Source: Moniliophthora roreri (Eukaryota; Basidiomycota; Agaricomycetes; Agaricales; Marasmiaceae). From it: 64,000 bases of DNA. The stretch lies in assembly GCA_001466705.2 (NCBI GenBank), contig LATX02000214.1, positions 248,001-312,000 on the forward strand. The letters run 5' to 3'. Shown in pieces: positions 46,241-57,353 of this stretch; position 1 is the stretch's first letter, and each line of letters opens with the position of its first letter. Made by a program: the position numbers and the translations under genes. The notes beneath the pieces were generated by a model that was not told where the DNA came from, did not search any database, and was given only the letters and a program-made list of their open reading frames with translations.

Positions 46241-47462
46241 ATGGGCTCCCTAGACACCTCTTCCGATTTATCTCTTCCCATTGATACAGATATCGACGAA
46301 CTGGATGTTATGGATATGCCCATAACACTCAGTGCACCACCAAAATCATCGCTAGCACCGAGACGGTCTACTAGGGAGCGAAGATCTATCGGAAGTGGAT
46401 ATACAGATAACGTCAACAAAAAGAGAAAAGCTGCTCCCAGTACTGTGCCGCCACATAAGAAGGCCAAGGTGGAGGAGAAGAAGGTGAGTGGGCTATTTTA
46501 GGCGCGTCAGATTGGAAGACTCATGAGTCACACAGAACACTGAACAAAACAATGAGAAGAGAGCCGATAAGGATAACCGTAGAGCTCACTGGCTCCTTCG
46601 CCATCGTGAAATTGTCGAACCACTCCTGCCTTCGAACAGTCAATTCTTCACGACACTACTTCAAAACCATGACAGACAATCGTCTGGACGAGGACAAAAA
46701 ATCTGTTGTACCCCATATCATGATCTAGAAGAACAGCCGAAACTCATAAACAAGTCTGCTGGAGAGATGAAGGAGTATCAGGTGAGCCACACTATCTCGA
46801 TGATTGGCGCTCGCTAACAATTCCGTTTTTAGTTGAGAGGGCTGTCATTCTTGGTGTATATGTACCGTAATAGGTGAACTTAATCTTCCTGCTCTGCTTA
46901 TCAAGAGACTCGTCACATTCTTCCTCAGGTATGAATTGCGTTTGGGAGACGAGTGACTGCCATCTGAGAATTACTGCTCGCTAACGTATATCAGGAAAGG
47001 TCTCGGAAAGACACTTCAAGTAGGGCTTTGTTCTATTCGTATCCGGCATGCTCTTACCTTCCTTCAGACATTACCATTGTTTGCCTTTATAAGAGAGCAT
47101 TCGACCGGTCATTGTGACCCACATCTCATCGTCTGTCCACTCTCTGTCTTGTTGGGAGTCCGTGAGTGCATCTTCCCATTCAAGTTTCTTTAGCTCACGC
47201 TCTACAGGAAGCGGCACGTTGGCTACCATCCTTCAGTACTGTCCGCTTTCACGGCTCTGGCAACGAGCGAATCCGATTGCGGAAAGCGCTCATGGACGGC
47301 AAATACGACCTTCTGGTTACGACCTATGATGTATTTGTCGCCGAAGATTCATGGTTCAAGTCAAGATGCTGGACCTACACTGTCCTAGATGAAGGACACA
47401 AGGTCAAGAACTCGGAAACCAATGTCTCGCATAAGCTACATAGTATAGGTGCAATGTATGGT
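46241..47462 (+). pseudogene. S3: truncated SNF2-family ATPase gene, best-preserved 5' part
   Basis: Exon 1 (46241-46483, MGSLDTSSDL.., two basic clusters KKRK and KKAK) is joined by a 52-bp intron to exon 2 (46536-46781, HWLLRHREIVEPLLPSNSQF to EEQPKLINK and GEMKEYQ). Exon 3 starts at 46833 with LRGLSFLVYMYRN. An extra A at about 46872 breaks the next join. Later pieces are still readable: GLGKTLQ (helicase motif I), DPHLIVCPLSVL (motif Ia), FDLLVTT-like DLLVTTYDVF, and VLDEGHKVKNSE (motif II). The match ends abruptly at about 47462 inside the ATPase domain, where an antisense F-box fragment begins. SNF2 ATPases remodel chromatin; this copy cannot. Confidence 0.8.
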
Positions 47463-47464
47463 CT

Positions 47465-47645
47465 GGAGATGACGAGAAATGACTTTGATGTCTTCGGAAA
47501 CCACTCCAACTCCTCTAACTGGAACCAAGGTAGTGTGATTCTCGACTGCGTATTCGCAGAACTGGACAGTACAAGTGAGGTAGCTTCCTTAAGATGGGGG
47601 CGGTCCAAGTGTCGAATACGTCGTGCGTTCCTATTGGGATATCAA
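47465..47645 (-). pseudogene. F-box gene fragment fused to the SNF2 remnant
   Basis: About 180 bp match the interior of Y6 near 58240-58440 in the same orientation. The minus frame reads FQLEELEWFPKTSKSFL, as in Y6. It is joined directly to the SNF2 remnant on the left. On the right, from about 47690, it meets the 3' flank of Y4. It marks a recombination breakpoint. Confidence 0.7.
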
Positions 47646-47888
47646 CCTCGACTCGAGAACAACGCAGCAACGACATATAGCTAGAATCAACCCATGCTTT
47701 AGCATCGCTAAGATACTTTATATAAATCCTGCTGAGTCTCCATGCACATTGAAATCTCGTCCGCTACTGATCAGAGAAATATCTATGTATCTGATCAACG
47801 GTGTCTGCTACGGAGAACTCGAGATAAGTCCAATAGTAATCCGGTTCTAGAAGCATCGACTTCTAAGAGATAGTTCCTCCACACTATT

Positions 47889-49620
47889 TTAGTACACGTC
47901 AACGTACGAATCAGGTAAAGTGAGACAGGACATACCTTCAGATCGGTGTAGCCAGTCACTATATCCAAATCTTGCCCAACGACAGGCTGACATCCGAAGA
48001 TCTTCGTCACTCCAATGCGCATCTCCAAAGAAAGAAAACCACTTTCCATCTACTACTTTCCCGAGAAGCACCAGTCCGTCACTCTGTAATCTCAAAATCG
48101 TCTGAAAAGGTTCTAACTGGGCGGAGATGTGGATCTGGGGCAATACCCATGGACGGATAACATCGAGAGCCAGTCTCTCTAACCGACTAGCACCATAGGG
48201 AAGTGGCTGTTGGTGACTTCGAGCGGTAACGACCTGAAACCATGTCCAAGAACAGGGCGGGGTCCTTATCGGGCAGCTCTCGAAAGAGTAGGTGCAGTGT
48301 GTTTAGATCTCGAAACATAGTGGAGTGTAAGAAATTGGAAATAGCACGGACATTGTCTTCTTCCGTGCTCAGGAGACGAACGTCTTGGACTGTTCCGAGC
48401 TTTTCGGCCAAAGATGGTGAATTGGGTGAGGAGAAGAGAGTAAAGGGGGCGGCAAGAGAGTACAAATTGCATGAACTTCGCAGCTGAAGCCTAGCCACGG
48501 AGGAGAGCAGCTGATCTGCAACCGCTCCAATCTGTTCGTCGGTGTCCACGTCAAGGCGTTGGAGGGAGGGGAGACACAGTCTGTGCATGATGGCGACGAT
48601 GCTTTGGTAGGATCCAGACATGTCGAGACGGCGAAGTTGGGGTAAAGTGAAGTGCTGCAGGCTATCCACTTGGACGGGATGAGAAATTTTGACATAACAA
48701 TGTACAGCGAGACAAGGGCGGGGGAGACATCGAGGAATACTTTCGTCGTGCTCGGAGACCAATCCAATTCTACCAATTGCGATCATGGCAGTGTCAACAA
48801 CGATCCGTTTCTTTGAGATTCGTATTGAGTGAAGAGTACCACTTCCCTTAGGTTTGGTGCTATCCAACTCGGAACCATCCCTCTGACATCCTCGGAATCC
48901 GACAGTACCGTGACCTCCACTGCGAAGGATTGGAGAAAAGGCAGATGAAGATTGATGTTGACAATGCGACGGTATAGATCATTCTGTGTGCCAAGGCAGA
49001 ACTCTACCGCACGCCAACGCTTTGAGTGAAGGATGAAGAGATCCAGATACTCCGCGTTGGTGGCACCAACGGCATCTGGAAATATGCCTAAGCACGCTAT
49101 AGGTAACGGCTGAGATCGTTCCAGCCATGCGCGGAGTAAATTCAAAGACGAAGGAGACGTGCGATGGTCCAGCTTCCGAGTGTCGAGGCGGATGATTTGC
49201 CATAGCGAAGGGGTAGACAGGGATATCACACGCCATCCGCGACAAATCTGCGATATGACCCAGGGCATCGCCAGGCCAGAGAGTGCATGTCCACTTGTGT
49301 CAGCTTGAACGCAATATTCAAACACAGGCGTCAAGATCTCTGGTGGCATAAGGACAAGGGGGTTTTATAAGTTTCTGCATGAGTTGAGCATACTCTGCAT
49401 GTGGGAAACCTCCACTCGAGCGGCGTGGGCAGCTTCCTCGAAAGTGTCTGCGTGCGAAGACACCTTTTCCATGTCGAGGGTGATCTGTTTCATGGCACCC
49501 GATAGATCGTCCGAACTGAATGTTGGAAGAGTTGTACTCGGAGAGGTTGGGATATTCGTGTGTAGGATTTCTCATTTCCGAGGGGACTTTGAGCAGGTAA
49601 CCTAGTTCAATATCATGGAT
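47889..49620 (-). pseudogene. Y4: dead F-box gene of the cassette family
   Basis: Pieces in different frames follow the Y family order from right to left. A frameshifted start near 49590 (NLSE..) comes first, then the F-box piece at 49349-48783 (MPPEILTPVFEYC, WRVISLSTPSLWQII, to RNGSLLTLP). A middle piece lies at 48776-48700 (VELDWSPSTTKVFLDVSP). The LRR piece at 48640-48190 contains LRRLDMSGSYQSIVAIM, and the C-terminal piece near 48143-47940 contains ARFGYSDWLHR. At least four frame changes separate them, so no full-length product is possible. Y3 is the nearest relative in both sequence and 3' flank. Confidence 0.85.
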
Positions 49621-49782
49621 GATAGTGGTAGGTAGGCGCAATAAGATTACACACTTCAATCACACGACCAAAGCTCGGAGATCCTTCCCAGCGAACTACC
49701 GACCCTCAGACGTTTGAAAGGGATGGGATGGAAGAAGTTTGAGTGGGATGAAGGATTGTACAAGGTCATGCATTGGGTGAAA

Positions 49783-49805
49783 GTCATTGTTCTCGCTTAC
49801 TAAGG
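49783..49805 (-). promoter_or_regulatory. Conserved upstream element of Y4
   Basis: Plus-strand GTCATTGTTCTCGCTTACTA followed by AGG, about 190 bp before the decayed start of Y4. Kept although the gene is dead, consistent with recent loss. Confidence 0.5.
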
Positions 49806-50059
49806 TTCTTGGCTTATGGCGCGTACATCGATAGATATATATTGGGTACCAGCATGCATTACAGAGAAAGAGGGTTTCCAAATTCAAAGGCAATATATGT
49901 ATCCAGAAAGTCCGTGAGAAAGAGTTTCAAGTTCCATTATGGTCTCGTTCTGCAAATATAGACCTCCCTTCACGAAAACAACCTCTCCTCGCCTTTCTCA
50001 ACTTGAAGCGTTATAGAGCTTCACGTCCGAGAAAGAAGTAAAAGAGGCTACTGTCGAGG

Positions 50060-51160
50060 TCAGAACTGCTTCGGCCTGTTAGGTCTCTTCTTATCCCCGT
50101 ATTCGGGCAAAATTTTCGGTGGTTGTAGCTGCTCGGTGGGAACATTTCCACTTTCTGGCTGTTGTGAGCGGTTCACACCCGTACGCTCCTGCCCAGCGAT
50201 GAGTTCGATTTCAAGGATAAGCTGTTCCCTAGCAGGCGACAACTCTTCCAATGGCGGAGGACATGACTGGGGCGCAGTGGTAGCTGTTACGGGTGAGCCA
50301 GCATGGGAAATAGCATCCCGCTCCTGAAATTGACGCGATTAGGACCTGTAGACGTTCAAGAAGACGAGAGACCTACAAGTTTGTTCCGCTCCACATACTC
50401 GGCTCTCTCGTCGGGATGAAGAGTATTATTGGTGCAGGCGGGGGGTAAGGAGTTTGACATTCCTAGTTCAAGGTCCACACTTTCGTTAACCTGGTGAGAC
50501 ACAGATCAACCAGATTTGATTGTGTGTGTTACACACCTTGACATCTTTACCCTCATTGTACACGATCTTAGCTTATCGAATCTCAACGGACAGCATCTGG
50601 CATGAAATATCATTCAAGGGTCTGAAAATTGAGCTGGAAATTAACGGACCTCGGCCTTAAGTTGGAGCAGCCGTGTGCTTTGCGAGATTCTGCATGGCAA
50701 GCTATGACATCGTCAGGTCTTTGTGTCCTTGTCCGAGAGCTTCTTCATCAACGTTAATACGTCCCGTTGTAGTAAACCAGTAAGAATTGGTCAGGAAAAT
50801 GCTTGCTGGATAAGAGAGAGCCGTATACTCGCGATGCTCCTGCATCAGCTCCTCAAAACGCTCCCTCCCTTTGGATATCTCTGGTAAAGCTTCGTCTGCC
50901 GTCAGACTCTCCAGGGCTTGAACGACTGATACCAAGTTTGCTATGCACTTGGCCAAGGCATCTATCGAGTTCGTCGTGCCTAATGACATCGATCTCGGCG
51001 GCCCCTCTGTGATGTTAAAGTCCACTGAGGGACTACGTCTCCTCCGGCGAGTCTAAAAGTACCCGACAACAGGATACACGAAGGTGCTGATCATTTCAGC
51101 TACATGTCCACCTATTGTCGTCAGGTTGGTCGCGAATAGTAATGCGACAGAGTCTGCCAT
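50060..51160 (-). pseudogene. X4: dead member of the X family
   Basis: Exon 1 (51160-50829) keeps the head but has TAG in place of TGG right before the Arg run (at about 51054), plus a two-codon deletion. Before exon 2 the acceptor AG is changed to GG (CTTACTGG instead of CTTGCTAG). Exon 2 carries a one-base insertion in the GACACAAAG stretch. Exon 5 (ending 50060) is still open and includes EELSPAREQLILEIE and a basic end DKKRPNRPK, as in X3. Intron 4 retains a standard GTAGGT donor. Confidence 0.8.
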
Positions 51161-51740
51161 AGTGCGAGATGGGAGTCGAGATCAACTTCGACTCCTAACA
51201 CAATGAGGCTATATTCCTCTGAGCACGACGCAAGCGCATGCTTTGCACCGATGTACAGCCTAGGATGTCGAGTTAACCGAGGTACATTTTATAATAGTCG
51301 TGTATCAACGTGCTTTCTATCTTGGGAGTATGAATCTGACCATGTGTGTGATGGGCAAGGATCTTTGGCTCCGACAAGAGATATTACCGTGATGACAATG
51401 ATACATCTCTTCAAGAATTGTGGGTCCAAATGACACGAGCAGGGAGGCATTCTGGGGTGTGTACGGGCGTCTAGTCCTTCTGCCGAATGTCGTGAGTATA
51501 CCATGAATTGTTCATATAATGGCACCGCCAACCTTGACTTCGTGAGAGTCGAAGTGTAAGAGTATGCAGTCCCGCGTCCGTGTATCGGACCGACGAGCTA
51601 ATGACGAGTGTGGTCCATAGCTAAACGTTGCCCTCCGTGATTCACCTAGCGAAACCTCAGCTAGTGGATCGATTCTCGGCAGTATTTGGAGCATGGTATA
51701 TCCCAGGAGTCTATAGGGTCTTCATGAGGCAAAAATGACA
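51161..51740 (+). other. Z4: most diverged copy of the conserved block
   Basis: Recognisable by SSEHDASACFAPMYSL in the plus frame and by the middle part FKNCGSK, but it has several small deletions and lacks the end of the block (MAEIG..). No SNF2-like remnant follows; the 3' flank of Y5 begins soon after. Confidence 0.45.
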
Positions 51741-51962
51741 GAGTCCAACCAACCCACTTGCAAGCTCCAAACAATCACAATTGTCCTCAGCAATAACTTA
51801 TACTTTGCGTGTACTATGGCTACATCGGGTTATACATTTCACTTCTGCGGAGATGTATCTGAATACAGCTGTAATGAATGGCTATTTCATGGCCTTGCAA
51901 AGTCAAGAGTTCCACTAGTAGTAGGTAACTTCGCGCCGAAACCCTGAAGGAAAGGGGAAAAA

Positions 51963-53711
51963 TCAATGAATGAATGCGGGTAAATAAAAGAGATGACATG
52001 CATTCAAATAACCCGCTATCTCCTCTTCATACAACCAATCACTGTATCCGAACCTAGCCCATCTCCTTGCTGCTCTCTGAAAATCACCTGCATTCCAATG
52101 TGCATCACCGTAGAGGGAACACCATTTGTGTTCCACCACACGGCCAAGTAAGATAAGACCATCCTGCTGCAACTCGGCGAGCTTTTTAAAGGGCTGGAGA
52201 TGAGTAGATATACGGTCCTCAGCAAATGAAGACGGTCGCATCATGTCCAGCGAGAGTCTCTCTAGTTGGGTAAAGCTGTCGTGAAGCGACCTTCTAGACT
52301 CGACCACATCAACCATCCTGGAGAAGAGTGTTGGGTCGTCATCGGGGGGTTCTCGGAAGAGTAAGTGCAGTGTTTTGAGGCTTCTGAACATCTTAGCACC
52401 GGTAAAGTTATCGATCGCTTGTTGGGCGTCTTCTTCCGTGCTGATAAGAATACGCAGTTCGTCTACCGAGCTGATCCTCTCCACAAGTAGCGGCGCGTTG
52501 GGAGACGAAAAGAGTGAGAAAGGAGCAGACAGATGGCGGAGATAGCATCTACTCCTTACCTGGAGTCTGCCCAAGGAAATTAGGAGGTAATCTGCCGCTT
52601 CGCCGACGAGCTCATCGAAGTCCATATCCAGATCTTCAAGAGCCGGAAGTGAGAGGCGATTGAGTATCGCAACAATACTTTGGAATGGCCCAAAGATGTC
52701 GAAATGACAAAGGCTGGGAAGGACGAAACGTTGTACATTATTGATGTTCATGTCCTGTGCTATATTCAGGCAGCAGTACCTGAGATGGGTCAAGGATGGC
52801 GCGACATCCAGGAATGATCTTGGCGTCCCGGAGAACCATGCAAGTTCTTCCAGTTGTGACCATGGTGGTACAATTTCTGGGAATGCACCACCGGTGTCAG
52901 ACAAGACGAAGAGTGTCGCATCTTTGAGTTTAGGTGCATCCAAATGGACCAACACACGCTCCCCGCTATGCAGGCTATCTGGTGAAATGGTGACTCTAAA
53001 ACGGCAAGAATATAGGAAGGGAAGGTGTCGGGAAACGGCAGAAAGCCGAAAGTAGAGGTCACTTTGGTTACCAAAGGTGAAGTCTACCGCGTCCCAGCGG
53101 TCGGAGTGAGCGATGAACAAGTCGAGTATTCCCGCCTGGAAAACGCTTGGTTTGGCGTCATCAAACATAGCCAGACATGAAATAGGGAGTGTTTGAGATC
53201 TCTCGAGCCAAGTACGAAGCATGTTCAGGGCCTGTACATGACAACGCCGGATATCCATCACCTGGCTATTGAATCGAACGACCGTCCACAACGAAGGCGT
53301 TTCGAGGACTGTCTCGCGCCATCTTTTGCAGGTTTGCGCAAGGGTCCAAGGCGTTGCACGTTCCGACAAGACGTGACCGGAAACATCAGCATGTACACAG
53401 TACTGAAAAACGATGATCAAGAGCTCTGTTGGCATGCGGACCGGGGGGATCGAAAGGTTCCTGTACGAGTTCAGGATGCTGTGGAGATGTCCGGCCTTGA
53501 TTCGAGCAGTATGAGCTGCTTTCTCGAGTGTATTTGCGTGTGCCTCTGTTCTCTGCATATCTTCTGAAATCTGTTTCATGGCTTCAGAAAGGTGACCTAG
53601 GTCGAAGGCCGGCCGCACGACAGTTTCGGACTCCGAGTAGTCCAAATAGGTCTGCAAGCTCTGGGCAGTATCGGTAATGATGGTCTGGTTATGAATAGGG
53701 CGTAGAGTCAT
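51963..53711 (-). CDS. Y5: F-box protein of the cassette family, last intron altered
   Basis: Frame from the ATG at 53711 (MTLRPIHNQTIITDTAQSL) to 51963, 582 aa if unspliced. Helical N-terminus, F-box around VRMPTELLIIVFQYC to TPSLWTVVRF, Leu-rich repeats, and C-terminal signature ARRWARFGYSDWLYEEEI. In the other Y genes an intron follows about six residues later. Here the donor would read GCATGT, and the position of the usual acceptor has CGG instead of CAG. So the gene either reads through to a 12-residue hydrophobic tail ending PAFIH, or uses a GC donor with the CAG near 51944. Nearest relative is Y2. Confidence 0.8.
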   Translation of the reverse strand: MTLRPIHNQTIITDTAQSLQTYLDYSESETVVRPAFDLGHLSEAMKQISEDMQRTEAHANTLEKAAHTARIKAGHLHSILNSYRNLSIPPVRMPTELLIIVFQYCVHADVSGHVLSERATPWTLAQTCKRWRETVLETPSLWTVVRFNSQVMDIRRCHVQALNMLRTWLERSQTLPISCLAMFDDAKPSVFQAGILDLFIAHSDRWDAVDFTFGNQSDLYFRLSAVSRHLPFLYSCRFRVTISPDSLHSGERVLVHLDAPKLKDATLFVLSDTGGAFPEIVPPWSQLEELAWFSGTPRSFLDVAPSLTHLRYCCLNIAQDMNINNVQRFVLPSLCHFDIFGPFQSIVAILNRLSLPALEDLDMDFDELVGEAADYLLISLGRLQVRSRCYLRHLSAPFSLFSSPNAPLLVERISSVDELRILISTEEDAQQAIDNFTGAKMFRSLKTLHLLFREPPDDDPTLFSRMVDVVESRRSLHDSFTQLERLSLDMMRPSSFAEDRISTHLQPFKKLAELQQDGLILLGRVVEHKWCSLYGDAHWNAGDFQRAARRWARFGYSDWLYEEEIAGYLNACHLFYLPAFIH

Positions 53712-53913
53712 GATTACAGGGCGGTTTGGAGGAATTAACAGATGAATACCTGGAATTTGAGAGAAACGACAATGTAGATTAATCGCACCGGAGCAACGGA
53801 TATATACTGCTCACCCTATAAGCTCTTTTGTCGCTATTTTTGGACTTTTCCAGATCCTCAACACGCTACAGATTGGGAGTTCTGAAGAACATATCTGGGG
53901 GTTTGAATGGAAG

Positions 53914-53936
53914 GTCATTGTTTTCGGCTGACTAAG
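53914..53936 (-). promoter_or_regulatory. Conserved upstream element of Y5
   Basis: Plus-strand GTCATTGTTTTCGGCTGACT followed by AAG, about 205-225 bp before the Y5 start codon; three differences from the Y3 version. Confidence 0.45.
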
Positions 53937-54107
53937 CGCGCGATTACTTAGTTTGCCAACAACTCGGAAGGCGGGGCCTGACCACATCATCTCAAGCTCT
54001 CAAGTGGCGAACTAGCTTGGTTCAAAAGGTTGCAGTACGAAAGAGCAATAATTAAAGACGTAGATGAACTACACGGAACTGGCGTCTCTGACTTCTGTTC
54101 CAACCTC

Positions 54108-55195
54108 TTAAATCCGAGACACTTTCAAGCCACGAATAGTACAAGTTCGCTTCTGGAAATTGGATCGTGGTGGAACCTCGTCGATGTCGTCTTCCCAGCA
54201 GGAGTCGACAAGACCAATGGGAAGGATAGAGAGCTCCGACGTCGGCGTTGAAATGTTGCCGAATGACGATACATCTGCTCGAACATCCTGAAGACAAGAA
54301 GGGTCGGATTTATCATTGACAACGTGTTCCTTGAGGTGAGCAAAGTGAGTTTCGAAGTTGGCGAGGCCCAAAAGACTTACGACTCCGGCAACCGTATCAT
54401 TCATTGTAGCCTTATGAAGCCGGGCATCAACTTCTGGGGCATGCGGGAGCGGAGCGCGTAACCCTCGCTCTATATCAATATCTTCCGCGACCTTGCACAG
54501 CATTATCGTCAGCGAGGGGTTCAAGAATAGGTTGGAAGTGCTCATTAAACACTTACTGATGTGGCCGCGTTCCCACTCTGACTGTAGGCAATCTTCATCT
54601 GCCGAATCTCGACAGAGAGCATCTGTTACGATAGGAGATGTAAGGACCTGATACACTGGCTGGAGGGTTGATTACCTCGCCCTTCAATTGGAGTAGTCGT
54701 ATACTCTGTGAGAGGTTAAGTGCCCCACGGCTGGCAATCGCATCGTCGGGCCTTAGTGTCTTATCCGAGAGTTGTTCCATCAGAGCTAAAACACCCTGCT
54801 GTATTCTAATAGTAGTATTAGAATGACAGACACTCGATCAAATGAATGCACACGTACTCGCGATACTCCTGCATAAGGCCGTCGAAACGCTCCCTTCCTT
54901 TATGTATCTTCGGTAAAGCCTCGTCTGCCGTCAAACCCTCCAACGCTTGCAGAACGAGCACCAAGCTAGCTATACACTTGGCCAGGGAATCTATCACGTT
55001 TGTTGCGTCCTCCACGGGAACCACTGATCTCGGTAGTTCTTCTACGATGTTGAAATCCACTGAGGAACTACGTCTCCGCCGACGAGTCCAAAAGTATCCT
55101 ATGACAGGATACACGAAGATGCTGATCATTTCAGCTACGTGCCCACCTATTGTCGCCAGGTTGGTCGCGAACAGTAATGCGACAGAGTCTGCCAT
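54108..55195 (-). CDS. X5: membrane-anchored helical protein of the cassette family
   Basis: Exons 55195-54858, 54805-54676, 54622-54557, 54491-54381 and 54329-54108 give 288 aa, all in phase. The head is identical to the other copies up to TRRRRRS; the following acidic stretch (VDFNIVEELPRSVVPVEDA) varies. The middle has IQQGVLALMEQLSDK, IRLLQLKGE, MLSVEIRQMKIAYSQ and VAEDIDIERG. The last exon contains SELSILPIGLVDSCWEDD, like X2, and ends with a short basic tail. Lies 397 bp upstream of Y5, exactly as X2 lies upstream of Y2. Confidence 0.7.
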
Positions 55196-55910
55196 AGTGC
55201 CAGGTGGCAGTCGAAAACAATATCGACTCCTAACACAGCGAGATTATATTCCTCTGAGCACGACGCAAGCGCATGTTTTGCACCAATGTGCAGCCTAGAA
55301 TATCGAATTAACGGAGGTGCATTTCAGAGTAGTCGTGTTGATGAGGATCAACATACCTTCTATCTTGGGAGTATGAATCTGAAGGTACCATGCGTGTGGT
55401 GGGCAAGGATTTCTGGCTCCGACGAGAGATACTACCGTGGCGACAATGTTACATCTCTTCAAGAGGATCAAATGACACGAGCAAGGAGGCGTTTCAGGGT
55501 GTGTACGGGCGTCTAGTCTGTGATTGTGCCGAATTTCGTGAATTATTCATATAATGACACCGCCAACCTTGAATTTATGAGAGTAGAAGTTTGTAGTCCC
55601 GCGTCTGTGTATCTTGGTGTTGACAAACAGTGGAGCTGGCAATCAAACATTGTGCTTCGCGATCGACCTAGCAGAATCTCAGCCAGCAGACCGATTCTTG
55701 GCAATCTTTGGGACATGGTGGATCCCAGGAGTTCTATAGGGTCTTTATCAGAGGCAAACAATGAAAGTCCAACCAACTCACCTACTAGCTCCGAGTGATC
55801 GATCAGCTCCCTCCGGGGTCCCTCGACTGGGAAGTTTACCCACCTTTCCATTCATTCAAAATTTCCTCTACAATGGCTGAGATTGAATTGGCCTTTCGTT
55901 TCCGTACGTG
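55196..55910 (+). other. Z5: conserved block, possible plus-strand gene remnant
   Basis: Plus frame from about 55250 is open without stops through SSEHDASACFAP-like sequence, RINGGAFQSSRVDEDQHTFY and LGSMNLKVPC. A seven-base deletion removes part of the next exon start. The right half is nearly identical to Z1' (offset about 9805). Confidence 0.4.
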
Positions 55911-56045
55911 ATATTCTTGGGGACTCGAGCATGGAATAGCTGGAGAGCCAATGACCTCGGGTCGCCACTGATCCTGCCCTAAAGTGCACAGCCACGAGTC
56001 AAACGCGTCTTGTTCTCTGCCCCCTACATCTGGGAGTCTGTGAGA

Positions 56046-57040
56046 ATGGGCTCCCTAGACACCTCTTCCGATTTATCTCTTCCCATTGATACAGATATCG
56101 ACGAACTGGATGTTATGGACATGCCCATAACACTCAGTGCGCCACTACCAAAATCATCGCCAGCACCGAGACGGTCTACTAGGGAGCGAAAATCTACCGG
56201 AGTCAGATATACAGATAGCGTCAACAAAAAGAGAAAAGCTGCTCCCAGTACTGTGCCGTCACATAAGAAGGCCAAGGTAGAGGAGAAGAAGGCGGTGAGT
56301 GGGTTATTTAGGCGCGTTAGATTGGAAGACTCATGAGTTACACAGAACACTGAACAAAACAATGAGAAGAGAGCCGATAGGGATAACCGTAGAGCTCACT
56401 GGCTCCTTCGCCATCGTGAAGTTGTCGAACCACTTCGAACAGTCAATTCTTCGTGACATTACTTCAAAACCATGATAGACAATCGTCTGGACGAGGACAG
56501 AAAATCTCTTATACGAGTGACTAGCATCATCTGAGAATCACTGCTTGCTAACGTATCGCAGGATAGGCCTCGGAAAGACACTTCAAGTAGGGCTTTGTTC
56601 ATTCGTATTCGACGTGCTCTTATCTTTCTTCAGACATTATCATTATTTGCCTATATAAGAGAAAACTCGACCGGTCATTGTGACCCACATCTCATCGTCT
56701 GTCCACTCTCTGTCTTGTCTTCTTGGGAGTCCGTGAATGCGTTCTCCCATTCAAGTTTCGATTAGCTCATATTTTACAGGAAGCTGCACGTTGGCTACCA
56801 TCCTTCAGAACTGTCCGCTTTCATGGCTCTGGTAACGAGCGAATTCGATTGCGGAAAGCGCTGGTTGACGGCAAATACGACCTTCTGATCACGACCTATG
56901 ATGTATTTGTCGCCGAAGATTCATGGTTCAAGTCAAGACGCTGAACCTACATTGTCTAGATGAAGGACACAAGACTGGGAACTCGGAAACTAACGTCTCG
57001 CATGAACTACATAGTGTAGGTGCAATATATCGTCTTAGTA
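56046..57040 (+). pseudogene. S5: truncated SNF2-family ATPase gene
   Basis: Exon 1 (from ATG 56046) is open to KKAKVEEKKA and a GTGAGT donor. Exon 2 keeps HWLLRHREVVEPL, then a large deletion removes everything up to the acceptor before GLGKTLQ near 56562. Motif Ia (DPHLIVCPLSVLSSWES) and the exon EAARWLPSFRTVRFHGSG to DLLITTYDVF are intact. TGA replaces the Trp codon at 56942, and one base is missing in VLDEGHK. The remnant then runs into the 3' flank of Y6. Almost identical to S6 from 56520 on. Confidence 0.78.
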
Positions 57041-57353
57041 CGTTCAAGTTGCTCTGTCCTTTTCATGATGTCTGATATCTGCTTCGTCCCTAGTCTTGAC
57101 AGGAACCGCAGTTCAAAACAATCTGTTTGAATTGCGGAGTCTCTTCTATTTCCTACACCACCAATATCTTCACACCAGCTATCCTGATCATGGTACCGGA
57201 AGTCCAGATCAACCAGACGGTTGTTAGACAGGACACTTCTTTGACTTATGCTCAAGCGACATGTATTTTAAGCATAACATTTCAACTCTATCTGTATGTT
57301 TCGCAACGTTGAACAGCTTCAAAGTAGTTATTGATAACTGCGACGTTCTAGTA

